A stretch of DNA of 64,000 nucleotides from Algibacter sp045066735. Lineage in GTDB: Bacteria > Bacteroidota > Bacteroidia > Flavobacteriales > Flavobacteriaceae. The notes beneath the pieces were generated by a model. That model saw nothing but the letters and a program-made list of their open reading frames with translations, did no database searches and was not told the origin of the DNA. A program made the translations under genes and the position numbers. The stretch covers positions 1 to 64,000 of the forward strand of contig NZ_JBISHH010000004.1 in assembly GCF_045066735.1 (NCBI RefSeq), written 5' to 3'. Of the stretch, positions 44,259 through 53,801 are shown piece after piece (positions within the stretch are counted from its first letter, which is position 1; every line of letters begins with the position of its first letter).

Positions 44259-45239
44259 TTACTTTATATTTAAGCTTTGCCAGAAATCCTCTTTCATAAG
44301 GTCTACCTCTATTTTTGTATGGATGTTTATTAAGCGAGGCGTATTTTCTGGAGGCGTTAAAAAGGTCTCAATCTTCGATAATTCAGGATGTGCGAGTGCT
44401 TCTATAATAGCAACATCCCACATAATCCAGCTTTTCTTTTCCGGGTCGTCTTTGGTCCACCAACGCTCGTAAGTGTCCCAACGGTTTATTAAATAATCGG
44501 CAATACCGCCTTTGTTTTTTAATTGCTCATCTACTTCTGTTTTAGAAAACACCAAGTGTTGGCTGGTTGTTGCCGTCATGATGCTTAAATCTAGACCTTT
44601 GGTATTTAGTAGAATATCCACCGCTTTTGGGTCGTTGCCTGTATTGAATTCCTTTTTATTATACGTGTTGGTTTCCACGGTATGCCAAAAACCAAGATAG
44701 TGAACTTTTAGTTTTTCTATAATCGATGGATCTTCTAAAATAGCACTCGCCACATTGGTGCTCGATCCTAAAATAACGACGTTCAACTTTTCGCCAGCGG
44801 GTAATTTATGCGCCATTTTAACAATGAAGTTTGATGCTGGTGAACTCGCTGGTTCTGTAATTTTGGTTATCGGTACATTGCTTCCTAGTGGTAGCGGAAT
44901 GCTGTAATTCCCCATTAAACTCAGTATCTTTTCGTTAATATCTTGGCTTTCTTGTACGGTATTTTCGGTTGCTAATGGCGATGTATGAAACTGTGCCGAA
45001 GTAATCCCCAAAACATTAAAACTCGGTTCTTTAATGGCTCTAACAATAGCATAAAGATCGTCTACTTCATTGGCGGTATCGGCATCTATAATGATGGGTA
45101 AACGCGTGTCTTTTATCTGTGCGCCTGCTGTAAACTGAGTAAAAACGGAAACTAGAAGTATTAATTGAAACAAAGAAACGTAAATCCCTTTATTGAAACT
45201 TACGCTCTCAAATATATTAAGTTTATTATGTTCTTGCAT
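44259..45239 (-). CDS. Exported inosine-uridine-type nucleoside hydrolase
   Basis: The 326-residue protein carries the calcium-binding motif DADTANEVDD and later MWDVAIIEALAHPEL with the active-site Asp, both hallmarks of nucleoside hydrolases. A hydrophobic leader at about 20-40 (VSLFQLILLVSVFTQFTAGA) indicates export. It would cleave the N-glycosidic bond of a nucleoside in the periplasm. It is first of two genes; the second is a methylthioribose-kinase-like protein. The mismatch between a periplasmic hydrolase and a cytoplasmic kinase needs a sugar transporter that is not in the window. Confidence 0.85.
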   Translation of the reverse strand: MQEHNKLNIFESVSFNKGIYVSLFQLILLVSVFTQFTAGAQIKDTRLPIIIDADTANEVDDLYAIVRAIKEPSFNVLGITSAQFHTSPLATENTVQESQDINEKILSLMGNYSIPLPLGSNVPITKITEPASSPASNFIVKMAHKLPAGEKLNVVILGSSTNVASAILEDPSIIEKLKVHYLGFWHTVETNTYNKKEFNTGNDPKAVDILLNTKGLDLSIMTATTSQHLVFSKTEVDEQLKNKGGIADYLINRWDTYERWWTKDDPEKKSWIMWDVAIIEALAHPELSKIETFLTPPENTPRLINIHTKIEVDLMKEDFWQSLNIK

Positions 45240-45684
45240 GTAGGCTTTCTATAATTGCTGAAATAATTTGTGTTTATATAATTACAAACTATACGATTGA
45301 TGCTGCCTTTAGTCGTAGAAAGTGATGAAACATTACTTGGTTGGGGGGATTGGAATTGTATTGGGTAAACAACGACTTCTTAAACTGATATTTACATTAT
45401 TGATAATAATAAAGTAATTATAATTTAGTCTAGGGTTCTTTAATTAAAACTGATATATCACTAAATGGTATGGCCTAATTATATTGCAATTTGTAGAAAT
45501 TATTTTACGGAAACCCTTAATCGGATAATCATTACGTAAATATTTTCTAAAACTAATAAACCCCAGCAATTCTCAACTATTTTAAACCAAAAAAAGTATA
45601 TTTGCCGGCGATTGAAATTAAAGGCAAAAACGTCTGATTTTTCAGTCTTTTTTTATTAAATTAATATTTAAAAATAAGAAGGTC
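45240..45684. other. Divergent intergenic region
   Basis: 445 bp between the nucleoside hydrolase and the outer-membrane barrel gene. Apart from the -7 element at 45597 no gene, hairpin or repeat was recognised. Confidence 0.4.
45597..45604 (+). promoter_or_regulatory. -7 promoter element of the outer-membrane barrel gene
   Basis: TATATTTG matches TAnnTTTG, 80 nt upstream of the ATG at 45685, giving a leader of about 70 nt. Confidence 0.5.
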
Positions 45685-46545
45685 ATGAAACATAAAATTT
45701 TAGCACTTACAGCTGTCGTAATTAGCGGTTTGGCTTATGCCCAAGTTCAGGTTTCGGTAAGTACAGGTTACGCGTTTGCTAGTGCAGGAATGAAATTAGG
45801 AGAAACGGTAAACGTTTCGGAAACAGGAAACTCTTACGGGAGTTATGGCGAAGGTGCCAATGTGCAGGTAAGAGGAACTTACTTTTTTAACGAGTCTTTT
45901 GGTGTCGATTTAAGCTTTGGGTATCTACAAGGTACAGACCAAACGGTATCGGAGGTTAATACGCCTAATACCGATATAAATGCAGTGGCAAGAGCGCGTG
46001 CTTTTGGAGCATCGACATCTGTGGTGTATAAATTTACAAATAACATTTATGGTCGTTTTGGAGCTCTTTTAAAAGTAGGTGGAAAAACGGAGGCTGTGGT
46101 GTATAGAAAAGCGGTGTTTTCGGAAGCTGAAGCCGATGCTTTTGGTGTGCCAGAGGGATCGTATTCTGAAACGAATTATATCGAGGATTTTCACGGGCAT
46201 TTTCCATTAGGTTTTGTTGGTGCGTTGGGTTATAAATTCGATTTAGATTCTAATTTTAGCTTGTTTGTAGAAGCCGAATATTACGGTATTAGTTTAAAGC
46301 GTAAAGACTCGGAACTTGCTGAGTTTAATACCAATATTGTTTTGCCTGATGGTACGGTAGCTGTAGAAGGCTTTTACTCGATGGATAATTTGCCAGATGG
46401 AACGGTTAAGAAAACAACTTATGTCGATAATTTATCGAATACGAACACCGATGCTTCTAAAAAGCTATCTCAAAAAGTGCCATATTCTTCCTTTGGAGTT
46501 AACTTCGGTATTACGTATAAGTTTAAAAAACGTGCCGAAAAATAA
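45685..46545 (+). CDS. Outer-membrane beta-barrel protein
   Basis: The 286-residue protein has a signal peptide (MKHKILALTAVVISGLAYA) and alternating amphipathic strands (VQVRGTYFFNESFGVDLSFG; LGFVGALGYKFDL; SFGVNFGITYKF), the pattern of an OmpW/OmpA-like 8-stranded barrel. The C-terminus ends shortly after an aromatic strand. It is monocistronic with a strong terminator. Ligand unknown. Confidence 0.85.
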   Translation: MKHKILALTAVVISGLAYAQVQVSVSTGYAFASAGMKLGETVNVSETGNSYGSYGEGANVQVRGTYFFNESFGVDLSFGYLQGTDQTVSEVNTPNTDINAVARARAFGASTSVVYKFTNNIYGRFGALLKVGGKTEAVVYRKAVFSEAEADAFGVPEGSYSETNYIEDFHGHFPLGFVGALGYKFDLDSNFSLFVEAEYYGISLKRKDSELAEFNTNIVLPDGTVAVEGFYSMDNLPDGTVKKTTYVDNLSNTNTDASKKLSQKVPYSSFGVNFGITYKFKKRAEK

Positions 46546-46570
46546 TAGTCAGCACCTTTAAAACATCATA

Positions 46571-46608
46571 AAAAAACCTTGTTCTTAAGTTAGAACAAGG
46601 TTTTTTTT
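46571..46608 (+). terminator. Rho-independent terminator of the barrel gene
   Basis: CCTTGTTCT (46577-46585) and AGAACAAGG (46592-46600) form a 9-bp stem followed by eight T. It lies 31 nt after the stop codon. Confidence 0.9.
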
Positions 46609-46844
46609 ATGAGCATACTTTTAAGAATGTCCATACTTCATTCTTTTTAAATGGGGCAATAATGAAATGGTACGAGGTAATCTACATCTCGTACTTCGGC
46701 TACCTTGCGCCTTGTAAACAATGCTTTAATATTATAATCTGTTTGTTACCGGCTTTAGCTTCACCCAAAACTTACACTTCTCAATTATAGATTTATTAAA
46801 AACGCATTGAATAAAAAACATAAATTTTTAAAATAAGAACTACA

Positions 46845-47261
46845 ATGAATCCAAATATTTCAAAATCAATATTCGCAGGAATTTTAGCAACCGTTGCCAT
46901 GACCATTATTATGCTTATGGCTCCAAATATAGGGATGCCTGAAATGGCGCCTTGGAAACTATTATCGGGCGCCATGGGTGTTTCTATAATAGTGGGCTGG
47001 GTTTTACACTTTGTAATGGGAATTCTATTTGCTTTGGGCTATAGCTATGTTTTTGCACCCCATATTAATATACAAAATTCTTGGCTTAAAGGTGTTCTTT
47101 TTGGTATTGCAGCCGTTGTTATTGCCCAAATTGGTATGAAAATATTGGGTATGATTTTCGAAATGCCACCCATGGATGGCACGATGCCCATGCGATTAAT
47201 AGCCATGCTAGTTGGGCATATTGTGTTTGGTTTGGTAACCGTAAAAACAATTGAAAAATAA
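46845..47261 (+). CDS. Four-helix membrane protein (DUF6789-like)
   Basis: The 138-residue protein has four hydrophobic helices (GILATVAMTIIMLMAP, SIIVGWVLHFVMGILFALGY, VLFGIAAVVIAQIGMKIL, IAMLVGHIVFGLVTV) and a Met-rich loop (FEMPPMDGTMPM). Such proteins are widespread, of unknown function. The gene lies 91 nt before the pyruvate oxidase gene on the same strand, so they may be co-transcribed. Confidence 0.7.
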   Translation: MNPNISKSIFAGILATVAMTIIMLMAPNIGMPEMAPWKLLSGAMGVSIIVGWVLHFVMGILFALGYSYVFAPHINIQNSWLKGVLFGIAAVVIAQIGMKILGMIFEMPPMDGTMPMRLIAMLVGHIVFGLVTVKTIEK

Positions 47262-47352
47262 TAGCTTGGTTGCGTTATTTAATAAAATCAAGTTTGCGAA
47301 TACCACAGTGGTATTTGTAAAAACAAAAATATAAACTTAAAAACATTAAATT

Positions 47353-49098
47353 ATGTCTAAAAATGTATCAGAACAATTACTTGATATTTTATTAAGTGTT
47401 GGCGTAAAAAAAGTATATGGAGTTACTGGCGATGCCCTTAACTTTTTTGTAAAAGCAATAGAACAGAGCGATGGCGTAGATTGGATAGGAATGAAACATG
47501 AAGGTAATGCTTCTTTTGCTGCTTTTGGTGATAGCCAAACAACGGGAAACCTGGCTGTTTGTGCTGGAACTGTTGGTCCTGGAGCGCTGCACTTAATTAA
47601 TGGACTGTATAATGCTAAAAAAGAACGTACGCCCGTTATTGCGATTACCGGACAAATAAATCAAAAACAACAGGGGACGAGCTTTTTTCAAGAAGTAGAT
47701 TTAAAAAAGGTTTTTGATGATGTTTGCGATTATCAGGCTATTATTGAAACGCCCGAGCAGGCGCCTATGGTAATACAACGGGCTATTAAAATTGCTATAG
47801 CCAATAATGCAGTTTGTAGAATTGAATTAGCGGCTAATGTTGCTGAAATGAAAGCTGAAAATAAGCAATTTATACACCCAATTTTAAAATATAAATCGAA
47901 TTTAGTTCCCGACGAAGCTGTTATTCTAGAAGCGGCACATTTGCTAAACAATGCCAAAACTGTTGGTATTTTGGCTGGTGATGGTTGCCGTGAAAGTCGC
48001 GAGGCTGTTATTGCTTTATCGAAAAAACTAAACGCACCTATTACACATAGTTTGCGTGCCAGTGACGTGTTTGATCATGATACCGAAAATGTGGTGGGAC
48101 TTACAGGTTTAATTGGTAATCCATCGGGTTATAATGCTGTTATGAAGTGTGATTTATTGTTGATGTTGGGGACAGATTTCCCTTATATCGATTTTCTTCC
48201 GCATGATACAAAAACTATTCAAGTCGATATCAGACAAGAAAATATAGGAAATAGAACGGCTGTTACTTTGGGTGTTTGGAGTGATACGTCTTCATTTTTA
48301 GAGATGATTAATCCGAAAATCAATCAAAAGGAAGATTCTCGTTTTATGGATAAGCTAAAAGATAGTTTTAATAATTGGAGACAGAATATGAAAGATCAGG
48401 CCTCGCCTACTCGTGAAAACGAACCTTTACATCCACAAATATTTGCAGATTTAGTAAATGAACATGCTTCTAGAGACGCTATTTTTACTGTAGAAACTGG
48501 AACTTCTGCTATTTGGGCAGCACATCATATTTCGTTTAATAAACAGAGACGTTTAATTGGTTCTTTTAATCATGGTTCTATGGCAGTTGGTTTACCGTCG
48601 GCTATTGGAGCACAAATGGCGAATCCTGATAAAGAAATTTGGTGTTTAAGTGGTGATGGCGCTTTTAATATGGCAATGCAAGATTTTATAACTGCTGTTA
48701 GATATGAACTCCCTATAAAAGTATTAATTTTTAATAATTCCGAACTTAGTTTTGTTAAATTAGAGATGGAACAGGTTGGACTTGCTGCTAGTTTAGACGC
48801 TTTGCATGAAACCAATATGAACTTTGCTGAATATGCCAGACTTTGCGGTGGCGATGGTGTGCGCGTAGAACATGCTGAAGATATTGATGCGGCTATAATT
48901 CAGGCTAAACAAAGTAAAAAGCCTTTTATTATTGATGCCGTAGTTAGCAGTGGCGCGTTGTCTTTACCTCCACATATTGGTGTGAAAGAGGCTATTGGTT
49001 TTGGCACATCTAAATTAAAAGAAGTTGGACAAGTAATTACAGGAGATAAAGACCAGTGGCACAACTTGAAAAAGGAATTACAGTCTTATTTTGATTAA
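47353..49098 (+). CDS. poxB: Thiamine-diphosphate-dependent pyruvate oxidase/dehydrogenase (PoxB-like)
   Basis: The 581-residue protein has the three domains of the acetolactate synthase/PoxB family: PYR domain with catalytic Glu50 (MKHEGNASFAA), a central FAD-type domain (about 190-330), and a PP domain with the ThDP motif GDGAFNMAMQDF ending in NN. The C-terminal region (SLPPHIGVKEAIGF) matches PoxB, which converts pyruvate to acetate and CO2 and passes electrons to quinone at the membrane. Length (PoxB 572) fits. Acetolactate synthase is less likely because there is no regulatory subunit gene nearby. Confidence 0.85.
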   Translation: MSKNVSEQLLDILLSVGVKKVYGVTGDALNFFVKAIEQSDGVDWIGMKHEGNASFAAFGDSQTTGNLAVCAGTVGPGALHLINGLYNAKKERTPVIAITGQINQKQQGTSFFQEVDLKKVFDDVCDYQAIIETPEQAPMVIQRAIKIAIANNAVCRIELAANVAEMKAENKQFIHPILKYKSNLVPDEAVILEAAHLLNNAKTVGILAGDGCRESREAVIALSKKLNAPITHSLRASDVFDHDTENVVGLTGLIGNPSGYNAVMKCDLLLMLGTDFPYIDFLPHDTKTIQVDIRQENIGNRTAVTLGVWSDTSSFLEMINPKINQKEDSRFMDKLKDSFNNWRQNMKDQASPTRENEPLHPQIFADLVNEHASRDAIFTVETGTSAIWAAHHISFNKQRRLIGSFNHGSMAVGLPSAIGAQMANPDKEIWCLSGDGAFNMAMQDFITAVRYELPIKVLIFNNSELSFVKLEMEQVGLAASLDALHETNMNFAEYARLCGGDGVRVEHAEDIDAAIIQAKQSKKPFIIDAVVSSGALSLPPHIGVKEAIGFGTSKLKEVGQVITGDKDQWHNLKKELQSYFD

Positions 49099-49116
49099 AT
49101 AAAATAACACGTAAAT

Positions 49117-49154
49117 AAAAAGCACCATATTTTTAAGAAATATGGTGCTTTTTT
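49117..49154 (+). terminator. Rho-independent terminator of the pyruvate oxidase gene
   Basis: AGCACCATATTT (49121-49132) and AAATATGGTGCT (49138-49149) form a 12-bp stem with a T-run after it, 22 nt after the stop. Confidence 0.9.
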
Positions 49155-49357
49155 AGTTTATAATTGAATTATGACGTTTAACTGAACGTTTTTAAAAGTT
49201 TCACCCCTCTTCCATTCATTTTATCCATATCTGTTTTTGCTCTAAAAATCCACATAAAGAATGAATTTATTAATCCAGATTTGAGATTAACTCTATTTCA
49301 TATCCGAATTAAAATTTTCTGACCTAAAAATATTTTCTAAAAAATGTGGTTGATTCA

Positions 49358-50695
49358 TTATGCTTGCTCACTTTGAATATTTTTTGGTAATGTAAAGAAA
49401 AACGTAGTACCTACACCCTCTTCACTTTCTACCCAAATGTCTCCTTGGTAATGTGTAATAATTTTTTTCACAATAGAAAGACCAATTCCTGAAGATGCGC
49501 CGCTACTATCTAGTTTGGTGAATACTTTAAAAATTTTATCGAAATAATCAGAATTAATTCCCATACCATTGTCTTTTACAAAAAACTCAAAGTGTTCTGG
49601 TTTTTCTGTAAAACCAACGTCAATAATGCCATTTTCTTTATCACAATATTTAATAGCATTTTGAATTAAGTTTTGAAAAACTTGCTTAAATCGCCATGTA
49701 TTTCCATACAAAGTTGGAAGATTTTCTTGAATGGTAATCTCTGTATCACTAGGCGTTAAAATAGTTTGAAGAATATCGTCGACCATTTCATTAAAATCGA
49801 CAATTTTGTCTTCAGATTCTAATCTATCGACCGTTGAGTAGTCTAGAATTCCTTTTATCAAAAAATCCATTTTTTCTACATTAAATAATGCTTGATCTAA
49901 AGGTTTAAAATCTTCTTTAGATATTACATCTTTATGGTCGTGCATAAACCAACCCACCAAAGTATGAATGTTTATTAATGGGGCTTTTAAATCGTGTGAA
50001 ACTACATGAGCATACTCATTTAATTCCACATTTTGTTGTGATAAATGTTTTAGTAGTTCTTCTTTTTTCTTTTCTTGTTCTTTTATTTGTTCTTCATTTT
50101 CTTTTCGCTGTATAACATTTACAAGCATGTTGGCAAAAACAAAAAGAATTTCTTTTTCCTTATCGTTGTATTTATTTATCTTTTTAACCGAGTCAAAACC
50201 TATAAAGCCAATTAATTCGTTGTTCTTAATTTTAGGAATTGTTATTAAACTTTTTATGCCCTGTGGTTCTAAAATGGCTTTTAAGCCGTACTCACCGTCG
50301 TCGGGTAATAAACTAACATCTTCAATAAAAAAAGCATCACCATTTTTGTGTGCTTCTAGCCATTGTGTAATGTATTCTGTTGGCACATCTTGGAGATTGT
50401 CTATTTCTGGGTCTATGCCTTCTGCGCACCATTCGTAGGTATTAGAGGCCGTTTGATTTATTAAATCATAAGAAAAGATATAACTTCTATCCGATTCTAC
50501 AAATTCACCAATTTGTTTGAGTGATTTTCTAACAAGCTGGTCAATATCGGATAAATCGGAATTGATGTATGTAGTAGAAATATGTATCAATAAGTCTTGA
50601 AAACGCAATTGACGTTCAATAATTTTATCCTTTTCTTCCTGATTAAAATTAGTAATTGAAATTGCTTTTGGAGGGTTTTGTTGTTCTGATTTCAT
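49358..50695 (-). CDS. GAF-domain sensor histidine kinase
   Basis: I start at the ATG at 50693-50695 (MKSEQQNPPK, 445 residues); the frame opens five codons earlier at a TTG. A GAF domain covers about 35-195 (SDRSYIFSYD; LITIPKIKNNELIGFIGF), then a coiled coil, HisKA with EYAHVVSHDLKAPLINI (phosphoacceptor His), and HATPase with QNLIQNAIKY, DNGMGI and GIGLSIVKKI. No membrane helix: a cytosolic sensor. No response regulator gene is adjacent. The HDLKAPL form is typical of phytochrome-like and Bacteroidota kinases. Confidence 0.9.
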   Translation of the reverse strand: MKSEQQNPPKAISITNFNQEEKDKIIERQLRFQDLLIHISTTYINSDLSDIDQLVRKSLKQIGEFVESDRSYIFSYDLINQTASNTYEWCAEGIDPEIDNLQDVPTEYITQWLEAHKNGDAFFIEDVSLLPDDGEYGLKAILEPQGIKSLITIPKIKNNELIGFIGFDSVKKINKYNDKEKEILFVFANMLVNVIQRKENEEQIKEQEKKKEELLKHLSQQNVELNEYAHVVSHDLKAPLINIHTLVGWFMHDHKDVISKEDFKPLDQALFNVEKMDFLIKGILDYSTVDRLESEDKIVDFNEMVDDILQTILTPSDTEITIQENLPTLYGNTWRFKQVFQNLIQNAIKYCDKENGIIDVGFTEKPEHFEFFVKDNGMGINSDYFDKIFKVFTKLDSSGASSGIGLSIVKKIITHYQGDIWVESEEGVGTTFFFTLPKNIQSEQA

Positions 50696-50866
50696 TCGGC
50701 TTATTAACAATTAATATAAAACATAGTTTATAATAGTTTGTCTAATATAATATATCCATTCTTCTTATTAAAATATATGTAAGCGTGAAATGGAATATTA
50801 TATTAAAACTGTAAATTATAGACTAATTGACTCTTTTTCTGCGACGCGTATTAAAATGGATAAAAC

Positions 50867-52369
50867 CTATTCTGTGCTCATTTGATGTTCTAATTTTATT
50901 ACCATAAATTCAGCGGGTTTAATGAGTGCTACATAGCACTCAACAATTAGCTTGCCGTTTGAAATATCTGTTTGAGTCATGGTTTCATTCAGTCCAACAA
51001 GCACGTTATAGGCATCTTTGGGTTTTGCCCCACTAAATGTACCATTTCTCCAGTTAATGTGTAAATAGTTATCAATTACAAGTTTTACATTAGCCCAAGT
51101 TTTGGAGCTGTTAGGCTCAAAAGTAAATGCATTTAATGCCAATTTTATAGATTGCTCTAACATGATTAGAGTTCTGCTTACGGGTACATAACGGCTACCT
51201 GAGGCATTTCCGTCAAGAGTTCTTGCTCCCCAAACTAAAACTCCTATACCTGTAAAAGCCCTTATGGTATTAATAGATTTTCCAGATCTATCCACAGTTA
51301 AAGAATTTATCATTTTGGTATTTATATTAATAGATGGTTTTATAACGCCGCTAAGACTAACATTTGCAGGTGCTTTCCAAACACCTCTTGCATTATCTAC
51401 CGTAGTGAAAACACCTGCAATAGCGCCTGATGGAGGCAATAAGTTTTCTATTTCTGTAATTTTGTCTAATAAATTTCTATACGTTGGACTTTCATTAAGT
51501 AAGCTTACATTCAAACGTTGCTTTTCAAGATCATTAAAATTTAGGTAGTCTACGTTAAATAGTAGTGCCTTGGCCGCTGGTTCTGGTAAAAGTGTCTCTA
51601 AATTTATAGAGATGTCTAAGTTTTCAAAATTAAACATTGTATTGGATACAGTCTTGGTATGTAACCATGGATAGTAAACTGCGCCGTAATTTAAGTTTTG
51701 ATTTCCTGTTTTGTTTCTTAAAATGCTAATAACATCACCTTCTTCCGCAGTACCTTCTATGCGTTCGCCAAAACCATTATGAACATCAAAAATCGCAAAT
51801 CTATTTCTTAATGTACCACACTGCCGAAGTACGTTAGTGTAAACATGATAGCAACTATCTGAACTTAGTAAAACTGCATCTGGAATAACAATAAGCGTAG
51901 GTTCTGGAGTATGTAAAAGAGTATCAAGACCGGTAAATATGGCTTCTTTTTCAACAGTTTCACCATCGGGTTTACTTCCATAAGTTCCTACGGAAATAAT
52001 GTAACACGCTCCTCCTCCATTTTCAAAAAATAACTTTAAACTCTTATGGAGATAAAATTGATGGCCATCCATATAACTAATAGCCATGTCTACACCAGCA
52101 ATAGTTATTACATGTTCTATAGATTCATCGCTATTTAAGGATGCCGGCTTTAAACTGTATTTTGGTTTAAATCCTTCGCCAAAAAGCATATTATACTCAA
52201 AAAACGAGCTGATTCTTGTTGGAGTGTTTATCAACGAAATGCCGTTATTCATTGCTTTTTCTGTATAACCAATAAATGCCGGTATGGCTGTGGCAACTTG
52301 GTTAACTTGAATTGGTAAGGCATTTAATTCTTCTATATAAACACCTGGTGAAAGATAATTTTTAGCCAT
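50867..52369 (-). CDS. Contractile-tail (phage/eCIS) sheath protein, isolated gene
   Basis: The 500-residue protein begins LSPGVYIEELNALPIQVNQV and has AIPAFIGYTEKA, both hallmarks of tail sheath proteins of contractile phages, R-type pyocins and extracellular injection systems. The C-terminal sheath domain is present (IRAFTGIGVLVWGARTL, then YVPVSRTLIMLEQSIKLAL, WRNGTFSGAKPKDAY, VIKLEHQM). In eCIS and type VI-like loci the sheath gene sits among tube, baseplate, spike and ATPase genes. None of these is found within the window; neighbours are a histidine kinase and DUF3999. The gene looks intact, so it may have a stand-alone role or serve a locus elsewhere. Confidence 0.9.
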   Translation of the reverse strand: MAKNYLSPGVYIEELNALPIQVNQVATAIPAFIGYTEKAMNNGISLINTPTRISSFFEYNMLFGEGFKPKYSLKPASLNSDESIEHVITIAGVDMAISYMDGHQFYLHKSLKLFFENGGGACYIISVGTYGSKPDGETVEKEAIFTGLDTLLHTPEPTLIVIPDAVLLSSDSCYHVYTNVLRQCGTLRNRFAIFDVHNGFGERIEGTAEEGDVISILRNKTGNQNLNYGAVYYPWLHTKTVSNTMFNFENLDISINLETLLPEPAAKALLFNVDYLNFNDLEKQRLNVSLLNESPTYRNLLDKITEIENLLPPSGAIAGVFTTVDNARGVWKAPANVSLSGVIKPSININTKMINSLTVDRSGKSINTIRAFTGIGVLVWGARTLDGNASGSRYVPVSRTLIMLEQSIKLALNAFTFEPNSSKTWANVKLVIDNYLHINWRNGTFSGAKPKDAYNVLVGLNETMTQTDISNGKLIVECYVALIKPAEFMVIKLEHQMSTE

Positions 52370-52565
52370 AATTCTATTTTATAAGCCTGACGTTAAAGTT
52401 TATAAATCGTGCTAGTTTTCAATAGAATAAATACAAGTTAATTCAATAATTGAAAAAAATTAGAATCTTTAAAAGGGAAAATTAAATATAATAAAAAAAT
52501 GCTAATATCTCTGGTAATCTAGTTTTTAGGTGTTTGTTTTTCAATATATAAGAAAATATTAATAC

Positions 52566-53801
52566 CTATTTCTTATTTAAATCTTTTATTAAGTTAGACG
52601 CATAATATAGAATAATAAGTCCTGCTAACCCAATACAGCACCACATAAACCAAGGTTGTTGCCAAAAAGATGTTTCTGTGACGCTTTTGATATTTTGTTT
52701 TAAGGTGGTTACAGAACCTATAGTTGCAATAGGTAAGGTTTGTTTTGAAGTGTTTACAACTTCGGAAATATCGTAATCAGGAAAATTTAATGCTTTATTG
52801 CCTGCCGTAACCTTATAAGTTGTTTGCGGTTTTAAAGCGGCAACCATGTAAACAGGTTTTTGCATAAACGTGATGCTGCTAATTTGCAGTTTTGGGTTGT
52901 CTTTGTTATCAATCTCCAAATAGAGTTCACCTGCTAAAGCGGCTGGAATATCAAAAACAAAATCTTTATCGGAACGTAATGAAAACGAACTAATAACTTT
53001 TCTATATGTTTCCATGTTACGTTTTTCTTCGCGAGATTCTAAAGCATATAATGTCGCATCACGGCTGAAAAGTGCTGGTCCAGTAATATTTAGTTTTATT
53101 TGGTGCATCACTTCTGGTCTTTCAAAAGTGATATGTACTTTAGTTTTTTTGTCTTCTTCTAAAAAAGAAATTGTTTTTACAGGGATACCATCCATTTTTA
53201 TTGGTGATATAGTTTCTTTCTCAGCGCTCACCTTTCCTATTTTTAAAAGATTTATTGGTAACGACTGTTTATCATTAAAAACTACTTTGAGATAACGATA
53301 AGCTCCTAAAGGAAAATTAATAACCTTATAAACTTGAGTATCTTCAGGATGACTTAAATTATCTAATTTTCCATTATTAACAATACCGAACCATTTTTTT
53401 TTATTGTTACTACCTTCTAGTTTGTAACTTTTAGAACCTTGATAATTTGCAATTAAAAACACTGCTTGTTTTATAGATTTATCTGGATTTTCAAATATAT
53501 ACGTAGAGCTACTATCGGTTTCTTGTGCGGTAGAAATAACAGTGAATTCTGTAAAATCTGAAACCTGAGTTGTTTTGAAAGCCGTTGCCGATTTTAAAAA
53601 ATAAGGCACTTGATTGCCTTTATCGTCTAAAATTCTAAGGTCGCGTAAATTAGCTGTAGCATGTGTACGGAAATTATAAGGCACAGGAATGTGGTATAGG
53701 CCAGCTTCTGTTACAGGTTTTATCTCTCCTTCTACGGCATGTTTTTGACCAAAGGCCATAGTAACACAAAACATTAAAAGTAGTTTAATCGATGTTTTCA
53801 T
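52566..53801 (-). CDS. DUF3999 family membrane-anchored protein
   Basis: I start at the ATG at 53799-53801 (MKTSIKLLLMFCVTMAFGQ), 411 residues; the frame opens eight codons earlier. It has a signal peptide, beta-rich extracytoplasmic domains (about 20-375, with a coagulation-factor-type-C-like YRYLKVVFND) and one C-terminal membrane helix (WFMWCCIGLAGLIILYYA). It overlaps the upstream DUF2339 gene by 17 nt. The DUF2339/DUF3999 pair recurs in many Proteobacteria and Bacteroidota, so the two products probably act together in the envelope. Function unknown. Confidence 0.85.
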   Translation of the reverse strand: MKTSIKLLLMFCVTMAFGQKHAVEGEIKPVTEAGLYHIPVPYNFRTHATANLRDLRILDDKGNQVPYFLKSATAFKTTQVSDFTEFTVISTAQETDSSSTYIFENPDKSIKQAVFLIANYQGSKSYKLEGSNNKKKWFGIVNNGKLDNLSHPEDTQVYKVINFPLGAYRYLKVVFNDKQSLPINLLKIGKVSAEKETISPIKMDGIPVKTISFLEEDKKTKVHITFERPEVMHQIKLNITGPALFSRDATLYALESREEKRNMETYRKVISSFSLRSDKDFVFDIPAALAGELYLEIDNKDNPKLQISSITFMQKPVYMVAALKPQTTYKVTAGNKALNFPDYDISEVVNTSKQTLPIATIGSVTTLKQNIKSVTETSFWQQPWFMWCCIGLAGLIILYYASNLIKDLNKK

